The notes beneath the pieces were generated by a model that worked only from the letters and a program-made list of their open reading frames with translations, did no database searches and was not told where the DNA came from. 64,000 nt of DNA from NCBI RefSeq assembly GCF_003149535.1, contig NZ_QGDB01000004.1:2501-66500 (forward strand). The letters run 5' to 3'. This document shows, piece by piece, positions 7,718 through 17,369 of this stretch (position 1 is the stretch's first letter; the number at the start of each line of letters is the position of its first letter). Position numbers and translations under genes: made by a program. The stretch is from Falsochrobactrum shanghaiense. Lineage in GTDB: Bacteria; Pseudomonadota; Alphaproteobacteria; Rhizobiales; Rhizobiaceae.

Positions 7718-8485
7718 TCAGAACAGATTGCGCATTTGCGTTGCCGTTTCACCGATGAAAAAGCGCAGCAGTTCCGGCAAGATGAAATAGGCCAGCAGAA
7801 GCCCGCCGCCGAGCACAAACGGCATCGACACGAAATAGACCGGAATAGTCGGCGTCAGCTTGTTGACCAGACCGATGGCGAAATTGACCAGAATGGCAAA
7901 GACGATAAAGGGTGCAGCGATGCGCAAGCTCGCAAGGAAGGCCGCAGAAAGCGCATCCGCAAAATCGATCATCGCAGCATCGGGCCGGAACTGCCCGTCG
8001 AGCGGTATCGCGGCATAGGAGGTGAGAAGCGCGCGCAGGATTTCCAGATGCAGATCGGAAACGAAGAACAGCAGCAGCGCTCCGAATGTCACGATGGTCG
8101 CAAGCGTGGCCTGCGGCTCGGTTTCGGTAATGGCGTCCGCTGGCGCGCCCGAATAGCCCACCGCCATCGCCATCATATTGGCCATGAACTGCAAGGCCCA
8201 GAAATAGATTTGCGCCAATATGCCGATCATCGCACCGATGAACATCTCGCTTGCCATAAGCCGCAACAGCGTCCATGGCTGCCCCCCATCAATGAGCGGC
8301 GCAATCCTCTCTATCACCAGCGGCAGCACGGCAAAGGAGCAGGCAAGCGCAATGAACAGCCGCACCTGCAAGGGTATGCGTGCACTCGACAGGCCCGGCA
8401 TCAGCATCAGGCAGGCACCGACGCGGCAGACTGCCAGCATGGCGGCGAACACGATTTCGTTGAGCGGCAATTGCGCGATGGGCAA
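7718..8485 (-). CDS. fliR: Flagellar export apparatus protein FliR
   Basis: 255-residue membrane protein of the FliR/SpaR family, part of the FliPQR export gate in the inner membrane. It has about six hydrophobic helices, and family features include ARIPLQVRLFIALACSF near residue 35 and YSGAPADAITETEPQA near the middle. Length is typical. It sits between flhA (15-base gap) and the fliJ-like gene. Confidence 0.92.
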   Translation of the reverse strand: MPIAQLPLNEIVFAAMLAVCRVGACLMLMPGLSSARIPLQVRLFIALACSFAVLPLVIERIAPLIDGGQPWTLLRLMASEMFIGAMIGILAQIYFWALQFMANMMAMAVGYSGAPADAITETEPQATLATIVTFGALLLFFVSDLHLEILRALLTSYAAIPLDGQFRPDAAMIDFADALSAAFLASLRIAAPFIVFAILVNFAIGLVNKLTPTIPVYFVSMPFVLGGGLLLAYFILPELLRFFIGETATQMRNLF

Positions 8486-8500
8486 CCGGCTATCCTTTAA

Positions 8501-10627
8501 TCAGGAAATTGCACCAAGCGATTTCACCTCGACACCGCGCGCAATCTCGACATGGGAAAGCACCGGCAGCGTGGCGAAAAGCCGTTCGATAATCATGCGG
8601 ATATAGGGACGGGCTTCCGGCGAGGAAACGAGCACGAACCGTTCGCCATTGTCGAAATGCTGGCGAATTGCATTCGTCGCCTCGGTGCCGAATTGCTCCA
8701 AAAGGCGCGGATCAATGTCGAATTCGACGATCTCGCCCTTGCTGTCACGCTTGAGGCTCTGATGGAACACCAGATCCCACCGGTTGCCCAGACGCAGCAC
8801 ATTCAGCACGCCATTTTCCGAAAGATCGCCGCATATTTGCTGTGCCATGCGCATCCGCACATGTTCGGTAATCATTTCAGGACGCCGCACCAGAGGGGCG
8901 ATCTCCGCAATGGCTTCGAGGATCAGGTGCAGATTGCGGATGGAAACACGCTCGGCCAGAAGCAGCTTGAGCACGGCCTGCATGCCCGAGTAGGAAATAT
9001 GCGCGGGGCAGATGTCTTCGAGAAGCTTGCGATATTCCGGTCCGAGGCGGTCGAGAAGAATGCGCATATCCTTGTAGGAAAGAAGCTGCGCCAGATTATT
9101 GCGCACGATTTCGCTCAAATGGGTGAGCAGTACAGACAGATTATCGACGGTCATGTAACCTTCGCGGCGCAGATCGGCGGCAAAGGTCTCCGGCACCGAA
9201 TAGGCGCGCATGCCGAAGGCCGGTTCGCGCACTTCCTCACCCGGAATTGCCGGGATCGGACGCTCGCCCAGCACGACGAGAGTTTCGCCGACGCGCAATT
9301 CATGGCTTGCTACGGCAGTACCATGTATCTTTATGCGATAGCTCTTCGGCGGAAGCGAAATATCGTCCGTCACCTTGATTTCAGGAATGACGAACCCGTA
9401 TTCCTGCGCGAATTTGCGGCGCATCTTGTTGACGCGGTGCGCAAGTTCCTGCTGCGAGGCGATGAGACGCGCCGAAAGCTGCTTGCCCAGGCACAATTCG
9501 ATCTGCGCCGTTTCAAGCGATGCCTTGACAGAATTACGCTCCTGCTCCGCCGCGTCGCGCAGCTTCGTTTCTTCCGCTGCCGCTTCCGTCTCCCGCTGGC
9601 GCGCCTGCCGGCGCGGCACCGCGACGCCGACGAAAGCCATGGCACTGCCAAGCAGGAAGAACGGAAACGCCGGAAGCCCCGGCATGATGCCCAGAACGAA
9701 CATGAGAAATGAAGCGATGAGAAGCGCTTTCGGATAAGCGCCAAGCTGACCGAAAATCGCCTGATCGGCAGAGCCGCGCGTACCACCCTTGGACACCAGA
9801 AGGCCCGCAGCCAGCGAGACGATCAGGGCGGGAATCTGCGTGACGAGGCCGTCGCCGACCGACAGTTTCGTAAAAATATCGGCAGCTTGCGAAATATCCA
9901 TACCATGGCGGGTCACACCAATAATGATACCGCCGAAAATATTGACGGCAGTAATGATCAGGCCCGCAATCGCATCGCCGCGCACAAATTTTGAAGCGCC
10001 GTCCATCGAACCGAAGAAGGAGCTTTCCTCCTCCAGTTCGCGGCGGCGGTGCTGCGCCTGTTTCTCATCGATCAAGCCAGACGAAAGATCAGCATCGATC
10101 GCCATCTGTTTTCCGGGAATCGCATCAAGCGTGAAGCGTGCGCCCACTTCCGCAATACGGGTGGCACCCTTGGTGATGACGAGGAAATTGACGATGATGA
10201 GGATCGTGAAAACGACAAGCCCGATGACGAAATCGCCGCCCATCACGAATTGCGAAAAGCCATGGATAACATGCCCGGCAGCGAGATAACCTTCATTGCC
10301 ATGGGTGAGAATCACGCGCGTCGTCGCGATGTTGAGCGACAGGCGCATCATCGTCGCAATCAGCAGGACGGTGGGAAAGGCGGAGAAATCGAGCGGCCGC
10401 TGGATCCATAGCGAAACCATCAGGATAAGGACGGAGAACGCAATCGAGAATGCAAGCCCAATGTCGAGAACAACGGCTGGAACCGGCAGGAAAAGCACCG
10501 TCAAAATGATAACGATGCCTGCGGCCAGACCGAGATCACTGCCGGTCAGAAGTCCGTTTTTCGCCAATGGCCTGGCTGTCGCCTGCTGCACGCCCGTCTC
10601 CCGAAGCGGCCCGTTTGACACAAACAC
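8501..10627 (-). CDS. flhA: Flagellar export apparatus protein FlhA
   Basis: 708-residue FlhA, the export-gate component whose cytoplasmic ring binds substrates and chaperones. The first ~330 residues hold eight membrane helices and the conserved cytoplasmic stretch [20 protein letters not shown]; the rest is the soluble FlhA-C domain with [14 protein letters not shown]. The first codon is GTG at 10627 with a weak ribosome site, so the start is uncertain by some residues. No frameshift or internal stop is seen. Confidence 0.95.
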   Translation of the reverse strand: MFVSNGPLRETGVQQATARPLAKNGLLTGSDLGLAAGIVIILTVLFLPVPAVVLDIGLAFSIAFSVLILMVSLWIQRPLDFSAFPTVLLIATMMRLSLNIATTRVILTHGNEGYLAAGHVIHGFSQFVMGGDFVIGLVVFTILIIVNFLVITKGATRIAEVGARFTLDAIPGKQMAIDADLSSGLIDEKQAQHRRRELEEESSFFGSMDGASKFVRGDAIAGLIITAVNIFGGIIIGVTRHGMDISQAADIFTKLSVGDGLVTQIPALIVSLAAGLLVSKGGTRGSADQAIFGQLGAYPKALLIASFLMFVLGIMPGLPAFPFFLLGSAMAFVGVAVPRRQARQRETEAAAEETKLRDAAEQERNSVKASLETAQIELCLGKQLSARLIASQQELAHRVNKMRRKFAQEYGFVIPEIKVTDDISLPPKSYRIKIHGTAVASHELRVGETLVVLGERPIPAIPGEEVREPAFGMRAYSVPETFAADLRREGYMTVDNLSVLLTHLSEIVRNNLAQLLSYKDMRILLDRLGPEYRKLLEDICPAHISYSGMQAVLKLLLAERVSIRNLHLILEAIAEIAPLVRRPEMITEHVRMRMAQQICGDLSENGVLNVLRLGNRWDLVFHQSLKRDSKGEIVEFDIDPRLLEQFGTEATNAIRQHFDNGERFVLVSSPEARPYIRMIIERLFATLPVLSHVEIARGVEVKSLGAIS

Positions 10628-10696
10628 CGCTCTATTATTTGTTTCGAGTATTCGAAGACGGATATTAAATGGCGAAGCTTGCGCGAAGGCTTCGTA

Positions 10697-10963
10697 TCAA
10701 AAGCCCTTTTCGATGCGCGAATAGGCAAGCAGCGTGAAAGAATTGATCTGCGCGCCGACGAAGGGTGCTGTAAAGGCCAGCACGACGAAAATGACGATGA
10801 TCTTCGGCACGAAAGTCAGCGTCATTTCCTGAATTTGCGTCAGCGCCTGAAAAAGCGCAATGCCGATGCCCGCAAGCATCGCGGCCAGCACGGCGGGACC
10901 ACTGGCCATAAGTACGGTCCAGATGGCCGAATTTATCATGTCGAGCGCATCGGCCTCGTTCAC
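10697..10963 (-). CDS. fliQ: Flagellar export apparatus protein FliQ
   Basis: 88 residues with two hydrophobic helices, the usual FliQ/SpaQ form. The motif QALTQIQEMTLTFVPKI joins them and is characteristic. With FliP and FliR it builds the export gate. It follows flgD by 10 bases and precedes flhA by 69. Confidence 0.93.
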   Translation of the reverse strand: MNEADALDMINSAIWTVLMASGPAVLAAMLAGIGIALFQALTQIQEMTLTFVPKIIVIFVVLAFTAPFVGAQINSFTLLAYSRIEKGF

Positions 10964-10973
10964 AGGCGTATCC

Positions 10974-11390
10974 TCAACTGATTTTGACGCCTTCGCCGAT
11001 CAGCATCGTCTGGCCGTTGTCGAGTTCGGCCAGCATTCCTGATTGCTGAATGGTTACGGATTTGACGATGCCGGTAACACTGCCGTCCGCATTGGTCAGC
11101 GTGCGCCCGATCCAGCCCTCCGCCTGCGTCAGCGACGAATTGGCGATCAGCGTTTCGAGCTTGCTGTTTATCTGCACCGATTGTTCGACATTGGAGAAGG
11201 TCGCAAGCTGCGCCACATATTGCGTGGCGTCCATCGGTTCCGTCGGGTCCTGATTCTTCATCTGGGCGACAAGAAGCTTGAGAAACGAATCGTAATCGAC
11301 ATTGGCCTTCGCCGCTGCCGCACTGGCACCGGATGTATCGGCTGTCGTATTGGTGGTTGCAGCACCGCCTACCATGGATGTTGTGGTCAC
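10974..11390 (-). CDS. flgD: Hook-capping / hook assembly protein FlgD
   Basis: 138-residue FlgD, the scaffold on which hook subunits polymerise. The N-terminal FlgD signature is clear: [34 protein letters not shown] at about 33-66. It is short compared with enterobacterial FlgD because the C-terminal Tudor and Ig-like parts are reduced, as is usual in rhizobia. It overlaps flbT by 4 bases. Confidence 0.92.
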   Translation of the reverse strand: MTTTSMVGGAATTNTTADTSGASAAAAKANVDYDSFLKLLVAQMKNQDPTEPMDATQYVAQLATFSNVEQSVQINSKLETLIANSSLTQAEGWIGRTLTNADGSVTGIVKSVTIQQSGMLAELDNGQTMLIGEGVKIS

Positions 11391-11845
11391 AGGCTCGCCT
11401 CCGTAGCATTTTGGGTCTTGGCGGACGGCACGGCCATGCCGCGTTCACCCATCAGTTCGGCCTCGCGCGGATAGAGCGCGCGTATCATCTTGAGGGCCTC
11501 GAAAACCCGCCCGCAATGCACAAGCTCATCGATGATCTTGAGGGCATTGAGAATTTCCGCATCGGAAAAAGCGGTGATCATGCCCTTGAGCATTTTCATG
11601 AAAGTGCTTCTGGCCTGCTCGTGCATCGCCGGCTCAATAAGCATCATCTGGGCGGCAAAATAGAGCTGGCGCAAAGGGGTCGTCGTGTCTTCTGGCTGCA
11701 AAACATGGTTTTCAAGCAGGAAGGTCGCATCGTTGAGAAGTTCGAGCGACACTTTCCGGTCAGCCTTCAGGACAGCGCCATTGATATAAATTTTTTCGCC
11801 TGCGCGAAGAGAGAGGCGCATGGCCGGCTTGCTGCTGGCGGTCAT
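11387..11845 (-). CDS. flbT: Flagellin mRNA regulator FlbT
   Basis: 152 residues of the FlbT family, which controls flagellin mRNA translation or stability in Caulobacter and rhizobia; in Brucella it is reported to affect FliC production. Family features are [23 protein letters not shown] near the N-terminus and [12 protein letters not shown] in the middle. I chose the ATG at 11845, one base from the flaF stop; the frame upstream only reads through flaF. It overlaps flgD by 4 bases. Confidence 0.92.
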   Translation of the reverse strand: MTASSKPAMRLSLRAGEKIYINGAVLKADRKVSLELLNDATFLLENHVLQPEDTTTPLRQLYFAAQMMLIEPAMHEQARSTFMKMLKGMITAFSDAEILNALKIIDELVHCGRVFEALKMIRALYPREAELMGERGMAVPSAKTQNATEASL

Positions 11846-11846
11846 T

Positions 11847-12191
11847 TCACAGACCGTCCCGGATAGACTGGGTGACCTCGATAACTGTGTCGTAATCGTC
11901 GCTCTCGCCCTGACGAATGCGCTCAATTTCTTTCAGCACGAAAATGCCCACCGAAATGATCGCCGCCTTGAGTTCTTTTGGCAGCGCATTTTCTTCAGAG
12001 CCCAGATCATCGATGATCGTGGTCCACAGCTTGGTGGTAAAATAGGCCGCGTCGATCCCCTCGCGCGAATCCGATCCATTTATTTTTGCGGCAGCGAGCA
12101 TATCGAGCGAGCGGTCGAAAAGCATCCGCTCGCGTTCCTTGGCGCTCGCCATATCGTCGGTCATGACATCCTGATAGCGCAACTGGTACAT
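11847..12191 (-). CDS. flaF: Flagellar biosynthesis regulator FlaF
   Basis: 114-residue FlaF-family protein, partner of FlbT in controlling flagellin synthesis and secretion. The match includes REREMLFDR-like [15 protein letters not shown] and [20 protein letters not shown] with [14 protein letters not shown]. The ATG at 12191 is chosen; the longer frame adds 23 basic residues without family likeness. It starts 105 bases after flgL and abuts flbT. Confidence 0.92.
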   Translation of the reverse strand: MYQLRYQDVMTDDMASAKERERMLFDRSLDMLAAAKINGSDSREGIDAAYFTTKLWTTIIDDLGSEENALPKELKAAIISVGIFVLKEIERIRQGESDDYDTVIEVTQSIRDGL

Positions 12192-12296
12192 GAAGTCTCC
12201 GCTTTCCGGCACCACAGGTTCAGATAGCCTCATGCTTCCGCCGTGGCGCCGTTTCATCATCGGGGCGGATAGCCGCCCATCCCTGTCCCTGCCAAA

Positions 12297-13343
12297 TTAT
12301 CGAAGATAGTTGAGCAGGCTCATATTCTGTAACTGAACCGTCAGCGCATAGGAGGTTTCCATCTGCGTCATCAGCGTATTCACGCGCGTCGCCGCTTCAT
12401 ATGGATCGACTTCCTCAAGATTGAGCACGGACTGGTTCAGGATTTTCTGCTGTGCCGTAATCCGGGTCGTGGCATCCGTCGTGCGCGATTGGACAAGGCC
12501 GAGCGTCGTCTGCTCCCCGGTAATCTGCGTGATCGCCTGAGTCGTCGTCTGAATAGCGTGACCGGCAAGAGCTTGAAATGCCGAAGCATTCAGACCGATC
12601 GTGGCGATTTCGCTCATCATCACATATGACATTGCAGCCGTGCGGAAACCGTCCGCATTGGCACTGATGGAGGTGGCAGCTGTCTCGGTAGGCGAAATAC
12701 GGCTTTTAACGAGCGTATCGGAAGCATTCGACCAGTTGGCGCTCCAATTCGCATCATTGAACTGATCGGTGAAATCCCCTTCGAGAAAGGCTTGCATCTC
12801 GTCGCCGGTGATGTTCGCTACTTGCGGATCGTCGATGCCAAAACCGAAATGATCCTGAAAAGCATTACGAAGCGCGGTCTGCGCGCTGCCGCCTTGCGTA
12901 TAATCGGCTATCGGCTTCACATCAGTATTCACGCCAGCGAAGATATATTCGCCATTATAGCTGCTGTTGAGAAGCCCGGTTACGGAATCGAGCATCGATT
13001 GCGCCGACTTTGCAACTGTGGCGGCGCTATCAGCAGTGTTGTTGGCGCCGGTCAGACTGCCCAGAAAATCCTGCATGTTTTCGATGATCGCGCTTGTTGC
13101 AGTCTGCGTCGTCGCCATGCGCTGCTGAACCAGCTTGTTCATGTCCGTCAGGACGGTCAGGCGATCATATTCCTTGCGAAGTGAAATGGTCTGGCCGGAC
13201 TTGGCGCCGAGCGAAAGCCCCACGTCGAAAACCGTGCCGGTCGTCGCTTCCTGCTGGGCTTTGATAAGCTCCGCCTTGGTCTTTGCAACGAGCGCCTTAA
13301 GGGCGGAAGCTGAACCGTAAGTGGAAACCGATTGCGCTTTCAT
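12297..13343 (-). CDS. flgL: Hook-filament junction protein FlgL
   Basis: 348-residue FlgL (HAP3), joining hook to filament outside the cell. The flagellin-like ends are visible: an N-terminal STYGSASALKALVAKTKAEL helix and a C-terminal VNTLMTQMETSYALTVQLQNMSLLNYL. The ATG at 13343 gives the usual MK start; another, nine bases upstream, overlaps the flgK stop (ATGA). It is likely co-translated with flgK. Confidence 0.93.
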   Translation of the reverse strand: MKAQSVSTYGSASALKALVAKTKAELIKAQQEATTGTVFDVGLSLGAKSGQTISLRKEYDRLTVLTDMNKLVQQRMATTQTATSAIIENMQDFLGSLTGANNTADSAATVAKSAQSMLDSVTGLLNSSYNGEYIFAGVNTDVKPIADYTQGGSAQTALRNAFQDHFGFGIDDPQVANITGDEMQAFLEGDFTDQFNDANWSANWSNASDTLVKSRISPTETAATSISANADGFRTAAMSYVMMSEIATIGLNASAFQALAGHAIQTTTQAITQITGEQTTLGLVQSRTTDATTRITAQQKILNQSVLNLEEVDPYEAATRVNTLMTQMETSYALTVQLQNMSLLNYLR

Positions 13344-13348
13344 AAGTC

Positions 13349-14791
13349 TCATACCGCGTTGAGCAAGTCATCGAGCATGGCGTTGACGGTCATCAACACC
13401 CGGCTTGATGCTTGAAAGGAATGTTCAAGATCGAGAAGCAGCGCCATTTCCGTGTCCATATCGACACCATTGGCGTTAGAAAGCGCCTGATCAGCCTGCA
13501 CGGCGACCGTCTGATTATAGGAGAACCCGCTGCTGGCAACCTGCCGTTTGCCTTCGAGCCAGCCTATAGATGAGGTGCTGTAATCCAGAAGGCTCACATT
13601 GCTATTGAGCCCAGCCAGTGCTGCAAACCCCATCGGCATCGAGAAAGCTTCGTTCAGCGCCCGCAGGCGGTCGCTGAAGCCTCCTGCATTCTCCGTATTG
13701 TAGTTATATTGCGACCCATCGCGCAAAAGAAGCGAACTGCCGCCCTCCGATGCAATGAAATCCGAAGATACCCTGATCGTCCCGGCAATACCCGGCGATG
13801 TAGCAGCGCCCGGAACATCTGGTGAGCCGGAATAGCCAAACAGTCCCGTCATATCCGGCCCCGCGCCTGCCGGGTCGCTTTCCGCGAACATAGTCACCAG
13901 CCCGCGCGCGATCTCGTCAAGCTGCATCTGATATTGCGGCGCGATCTGGTCGCGCAATTGCAGAAGGCCGCTCAAACGGCCCGTACCATACGGCTGGTCG
14001 AACGTATCGTGCGTAAGCGGCACCCCATCCACCAGCACCGGATTGCCGGCAATGCCAGCGGCCAGTCCGCCCGAAGGCTGAAAGCTGACCTGCCGCGGTG
14101 CCGTCTCAAAAAGCGTCACGCCGTTTTCGGCGAAGATGACCATGTCATTATCGCCACGTACCATGGTGGTGATGCCGATTTCACCGGAAAGCTGCTTTAA
14201 AAGCGCGTCGCGTTGATCAAGCAATTCCGAAACATCATTGCCTGAACGTGTGCCCCCGACAATCTGCTGGTTGACCTTCTCGAACTTCGACAGGACATCG
14301 TTGATATTGGCGACAGATGCCGCAATCTCATTATCCGCATCGTCGCGCAGGGCCTGCACCTGCTTCGTGCCCTCATTGAGAGCATTGGCGAGTGCGTCGG
14401 CTTTTGAAACAACACTGTCGCCAAGGGACGAATTCGACGGCGCTGCAGCAAAGGTCTGAAGCGCATCGCGCAGATCTGCGATCAGTCCCGAAGGCGAAGC
14501 GGAATAATTATCCGCCGAATAGAGCGATGAAAGGCGGTCCAGCCCGCCTGCGAGAACTGACGAAGATGACGCGACGCTGTTGGCCTGTATATAGCGGTTG
14601 AACAGCGCCTCATCCGCAGAGCGGCTGATGCCCACATAGAGAGAGCCATAAGGCCCGGATACAAGCGATGCGGTGCGCCGCGAATAATTGGGATCGTTGA
14701 CCCCCGCAATATTGCGAGAGACAACCGACGTCTGCTTGGACGTTGCCGCAAGCGAGCTTTTGGCCGTCAAGAGAGCAGAACTAAGAGACAT
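13349..14791 (-). CDS. flgK: Hook-associated protein FlgK
   Basis: 480-residue FlgK (HAP1), the first hook-filament junction protein. The N-terminus has the rod/hook motif SRNIAGVNDPNYSRR at about 26-40, and the C-terminus DMDTEMALLLDLEHSFQASSRVLMTVNAMLDDLL. The ATG at 14791, preceded by GGTGGGG, is chosen. It follows flgE after 99 bases that hold a hairpin, and overlaps flgL. Confidence 0.93.
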   Translation of the reverse strand: MSLSSALLTAKSSLAATSKQTSVVSRNIAGVNDPNYSRRTASLVSGPYGSLYVGISRSADEALFNRYIQANSVASSSSVLAGGLDRLSSLYSADNYSASPSGLIADLRDALQTFAAAPSNSSLGDSVVSKADALANALNEGTKQVQALRDDADNEIAASVANINDVLSKFEKVNQQIVGGTRSGNDVSELLDQRDALLKQLSGEIGITTMVRGDNDMVIFAENGVTLFETAPRQVSFQPSGGLAAGIAGNPVLVDGVPLTHDTFDQPYGTGRLSGLLQLRDQIAPQYQMQLDEIARGLVTMFAESDPAGAGPDMTGLFGYSGSPDVPGAATSPGIAGTIRVSSDFIASEGGSSLLLRDGSQYNYNTENAGGFSDRLRALNEAFSMPMGFAALAGLNSNVSLLDYSTSSIGWLEGKRQVASSGFSYNQTVAVQADQALSNANGVDMDTEMALLLDLEHSFQASSRVLMTVNAMLDDLLNAV

Positions 14792-14833
14792 CTTTACCCC
14801 ACCTTCGGATCGTCTTTGTTGCGAAGACGACCC

Positions 14834-14862
14834 CCATTTTGAGTTCCGCAACTCCCAAAAGG
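14834..14862 (-). other. Hairpin between flgE and flgK
   Basis: On the minus strand, CCTTTTGGGAGTT pairs with AACTCAAAATGG around a GCGG loop, giving a stem with one or two bulges. It lies in the 99-base gap between flgE and flgK, with no T run after it. It could stabilise the abundant hook mRNA by blocking 3' decay, or attenuate reading into flgK. Confidence 0.4.
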
Positions 14863-14890
14863 TGGCTGCCTTATGGGAGATGCTGTCTAA

Positions 14891-16150
14891 TTACCTCTTC
14901 AAATTGACCAGAACATCCATGAGTTCGGAGCCGGTCTGGAAGACTTTTGAATTGGCCGTATAGCTGCGCTGCGCTTCGATCATGTCGGTAAGTTCCTGCG
15001 CAATGTCGGCGTTGGATTCTTCGAGCGCACCAGCGGAAATCTTGCCCATGGACCCGCTTTCAGGAAAACCGAGTTGAATATTGCCGGATTCCGCGCTTGG
15101 CGAGAACACATTGCCGCTGATGACCGACATGCGGTCAGGACTGGCGACAGTGCCCAGCGGAAGACGGTAGAGCAGCTTCTGCGAACCGTTCTCGTAGCGG
15201 GCGATAACGGAACCGTCATTGCCGATGTCCACCCGTTCGATCGAGGACGGTGCCTGACCATTAATGACCGCTTCCGAAATCGTGTATTCCTTGGCCAACT
15301 GTTTGGATGCGCCAAGATCAAGCTCCAGCATCTGCCCGTTATGGGCCTGAAGATTGACAGAAATATTGCCGCCCGACACCAATCCACCGGTCGTCTCGTC
15401 AAAAATCAGCGTCGAACCCCCGACTTGCGTACCGTCTGCGGCGTTCCGGATGGAAACGTTCCATTGGTCATAGCCATCCAGCGGCACCATCGGGCTTGTC
15501 GGATCATTGGGATCCGACAGGGTCATATCGGCAGCTCTGGTGAAATAGACGTCGAGCGTGATCTTGCCGCCAAGATTGTCATAGGCGATCAGCGATGTCT
15601 TGTGATTGAAATCACCTGCCGCCGGAATCTCATCCGTCGAAGGCAGATTGACCGTGAAATTGCCTGCGTCGCTGGGGGTTGCCACCAGATCGGACGGAGT
15701 GACGTTGACCTTCTCCAGCCCGTCAAAATCATTAGCGACCGTATTGACGTTGCCATTGGCATCCGCCGGATAGCCCATCAGGTAATAACCAGCTGTGTTG
15801 ACGAGATTGCCGAACTGGTCGGGCACAAACGAGCCCGCCCGCGTCAGATAGGGCGTGCCATCGGCATTACCCACGACGAAATAGCCGTTGCCGTCGATGG
15901 CAAGATCGGTCGCCGACGATGTCGAACGGATGCCGCCCTGATCGGAAATGCCATAGCGGATATTGGTTGTCACGCTGCCGGAATTGTACTGGCCGGAGGT
16001 ATTTGGCAGAACCAGCGAGGAGAACTGCGCATCGGCGCGCTTGTAGCCCACCGTGCTTGCATTGGCGATATTATCCGCCACCGCTGACAAGCGATTTGCC
16101 TGAGCATTCATGCCCGAAATACCGGTCCGCATCATACCGTAAAGGCTCAT
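14891..16150 (-). CDS. flgE: Flagellar hook protein FlgE
   Basis: 419-residue FlgE, the hook subunit. The N-terminal rod/hook motif is ANRLSAVADNIANASTVGYK; the C-terminal EELTDMIEAQ-type helix reads AQELTDMIEAQRSYTANSKV. The first ATG at 16150 has AGGAG seven bases before it; the frame continues two codons upstream to a TTG that is unlikely to be used. It heads the flgE-flgK-flgL-flaF-flbT-flgD-fliQ-flhA-fliR run and has a 194-base upstream gap. Confidence 0.95.
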   Translation of the reverse strand: MSLYGMMRTGISGMNAQANRLSAVADNIANASTVGYKRADAQFSSLVLPNTSGQYNSGSVTTNIRYGISDQGGIRSTSSATDLAIDGNGYFVVGNADGTPYLTRAGSFVPDQFGNLVNTAGYYLMGYPADANGNVNTVANDFDGLEKVNVTPSDLVATPSDAGNFTVNLPSTDEIPAAGDFNHKTSLIAYDNLGGKITLDVYFTRAADMTLSDPNDPTSPMVPLDGYDQWNVSIRNAADGTQVGGSTLIFDETTGGLVSGGNISVNLQAHNGQMLELDLGASKQLAKEYTISEAVINGQAPSSIERVDIGNDGSVIARYENGSQKLLYRLPLGTVASPDRMSVISGNVFSPSAESGNIQLGFPESGSMGKISAGALEESNADIAQELTDMIEAQRSYTANSKVFQTGSELMDVLVNLKR

Positions 16151-16273
16151 TGGCAACTCCTGAGAATTTAAGAATCCGCAGATAAGCTAACGAACCACGC
16201 TTGCGTGAAACTGTAGCCCTGGAATTTTACACTTTTACAGAGGGACGCGGACAGCTTCTTCGGGAAGGGAATG

Positions 16274-16289
16274 ATACGAATGATCGTAT
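16274..16289. promoter_or_regulatory. Perfect palindrome upstream of flgE
   Basis: ATACGA (16274-16279) and TCGTAT (16284-16289) flank a 4-base spacer, about 125-140 bases upstream of flgE and 55 bases after the ftcR stop. It could be an operator; no regulator is known to me for this sequence. Confidence 0.35.
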
Positions 16290-16344
16290 GAAACCGTAAA
16301 TACCCAAGGGGGAAGCAATCGAACTAAAAGGCGAGGCAGAAACG

Positions 16345-17028
16345 TCATTCTATATTGATGCAATAGCCAAGAAAACGCTTGGAATCGACAGGATCGAAGC
16401 CAAGACGCTCGCGCAGTTTCTTGCGCAATTTGCTGATATGGCTTTCCACGACATTCTCTTCGACTTCGCTATCGAAAATGCCGTAAATGGCGCTGAATAT
16501 CTGCCCCTTATTGAGACGGCGTCCGCGATTGGCGATCAAATATTCCAAAATGCGACGCTCACGGCGCGGGAGCGGAAAGTCAACGCCATTGATCTGCGGA
16601 TCGCGCCCATCGGAAAAAACACGAATCGGGCCAAGTTCCGTACCGCTTTCGGTAACACCGACCGATACACCCGCCCGGCGGCGGATTGCATTGATCCGTG
16701 CGAGGATTTCACGCACGTGCACGGGCTTGCGCACGACATCGTCAACTCCCGATTGAAACAATTCCAGCGTATGCTCAAGAGTCGGGCGATCATTGACAGC
16801 AATCACAGGCGCTTTGCAGCGTTCACGAATTCGCGCGGGAAGACTGTTCTGGGTTGCACATTCGCCGATGAGGAATGCCTCTACAGCCATGACATCCTGC
16901 TGCGAGACACTTTCCATCCACTCACCAAAATCGGCAGGCGTGAAACCCGTCGTCGTGATGCCTTCACGACCGAACAAGGACGTATATCCTTCGATCACAA
17001 TATCCCTGTCATCCACGACGATAATCAA
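16345..17028 (-). CDS. ftcR: Flagellar master regulator FtcR (OmpR type, Rem-like)
   Basis: 227-residue two-domain regulator: receiver at about 1-118 and an OmpR-type winged helix at about 130-227 ([25 protein letters not shown], then [13 protein letters not shown]). FtcR is known in Brucella to activate flagellar genes such as fliF. The acidic pocket D6-D7 and K101 are kept, but the phospho-acceptor position reads VEAFLIG with Glu50 instead of Asp, so classic phosphorylation is unlikely. The first codon is TTG at 17028 after GGAAGGCGG; upstream the frame soon hits a stop. It is a single gene between flgE and the transglycosylase. Confidence 0.93.
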   Translation of the reverse strand: MIIVVDDRDIVIEGYTSLFGREGITTTGFTPADFGEWMESVSQQDVMAVEAFLIGECATQNSLPARIRERCKAPVIAVNDRPTLEHTLELFQSGVDDVVRKPVHVREILARINAIRRRAGVSVGVTESGTELGPIRVFSDGRDPQINGVDFPLPRRERRILEYLIANRGRRLNKGQIFSAIYGIFDSEVEENVVESHISKLRKKLRERLGFDPVDSKRFLGYCINIE

Positions 17029-17204
17029 CGGCCCGCCTTCCGAATCAATGAGTTAACCCAAGCAAGCAAAGTGGTAACTGGCCGAATGACTCGCAGACAA
17101 TGGCAAGAAGTTGCTACCAATTAATTGGGAGGCATTTTAGGTATCTCTAAACTATGGGGAATCGCATTGATTGTATTGCGTGTATAACTTTTTATATAGA
17201 AACC

Positions 17205-17220
17205 TTAACTTTCGGTTAAC
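17205..17220 (-). promoter_or_regulatory. Direct repeat GTTAA-N6-GTTAA upstream of ftcR
   Basis: The 342-base gap between ftcR and the transglycosylase gene (17029-17369) is AT-rich and carries no gene. On the minus strand it holds GTTAACCGAAAGTTAA, two GTTAA units 11 bases apart, about 180 bases before ftcR. One-turn direct repeats are the usual site form of OmpR-family proteins. The same arrangement occurs upstream of fliC. The gap also has CCAATTAATTGG (17117-17128), a perfect 12-base palindrome. Confidence 0.5.
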
Positions 17221-17369
17221 AGATCACGGAGTTTTACGATTCATTACAAGGGCTTAAAAAGCCAACACGAAAAATATCCCTTATGGAAAACACAACTCAA
17301 GCGTGTTTACATGATTGTCACGTGCAATCAGTTGCGGGTTGCAACCCGCCATATTCGGAACATATTTGT

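Noticed and set aside
17117..17128. CCAATTAATTGG palindrome upstream of ftcR as an operator
   Set aside because: Perfect but AT-rich and short; could arise by chance, so only mentioned with the ftcR region.
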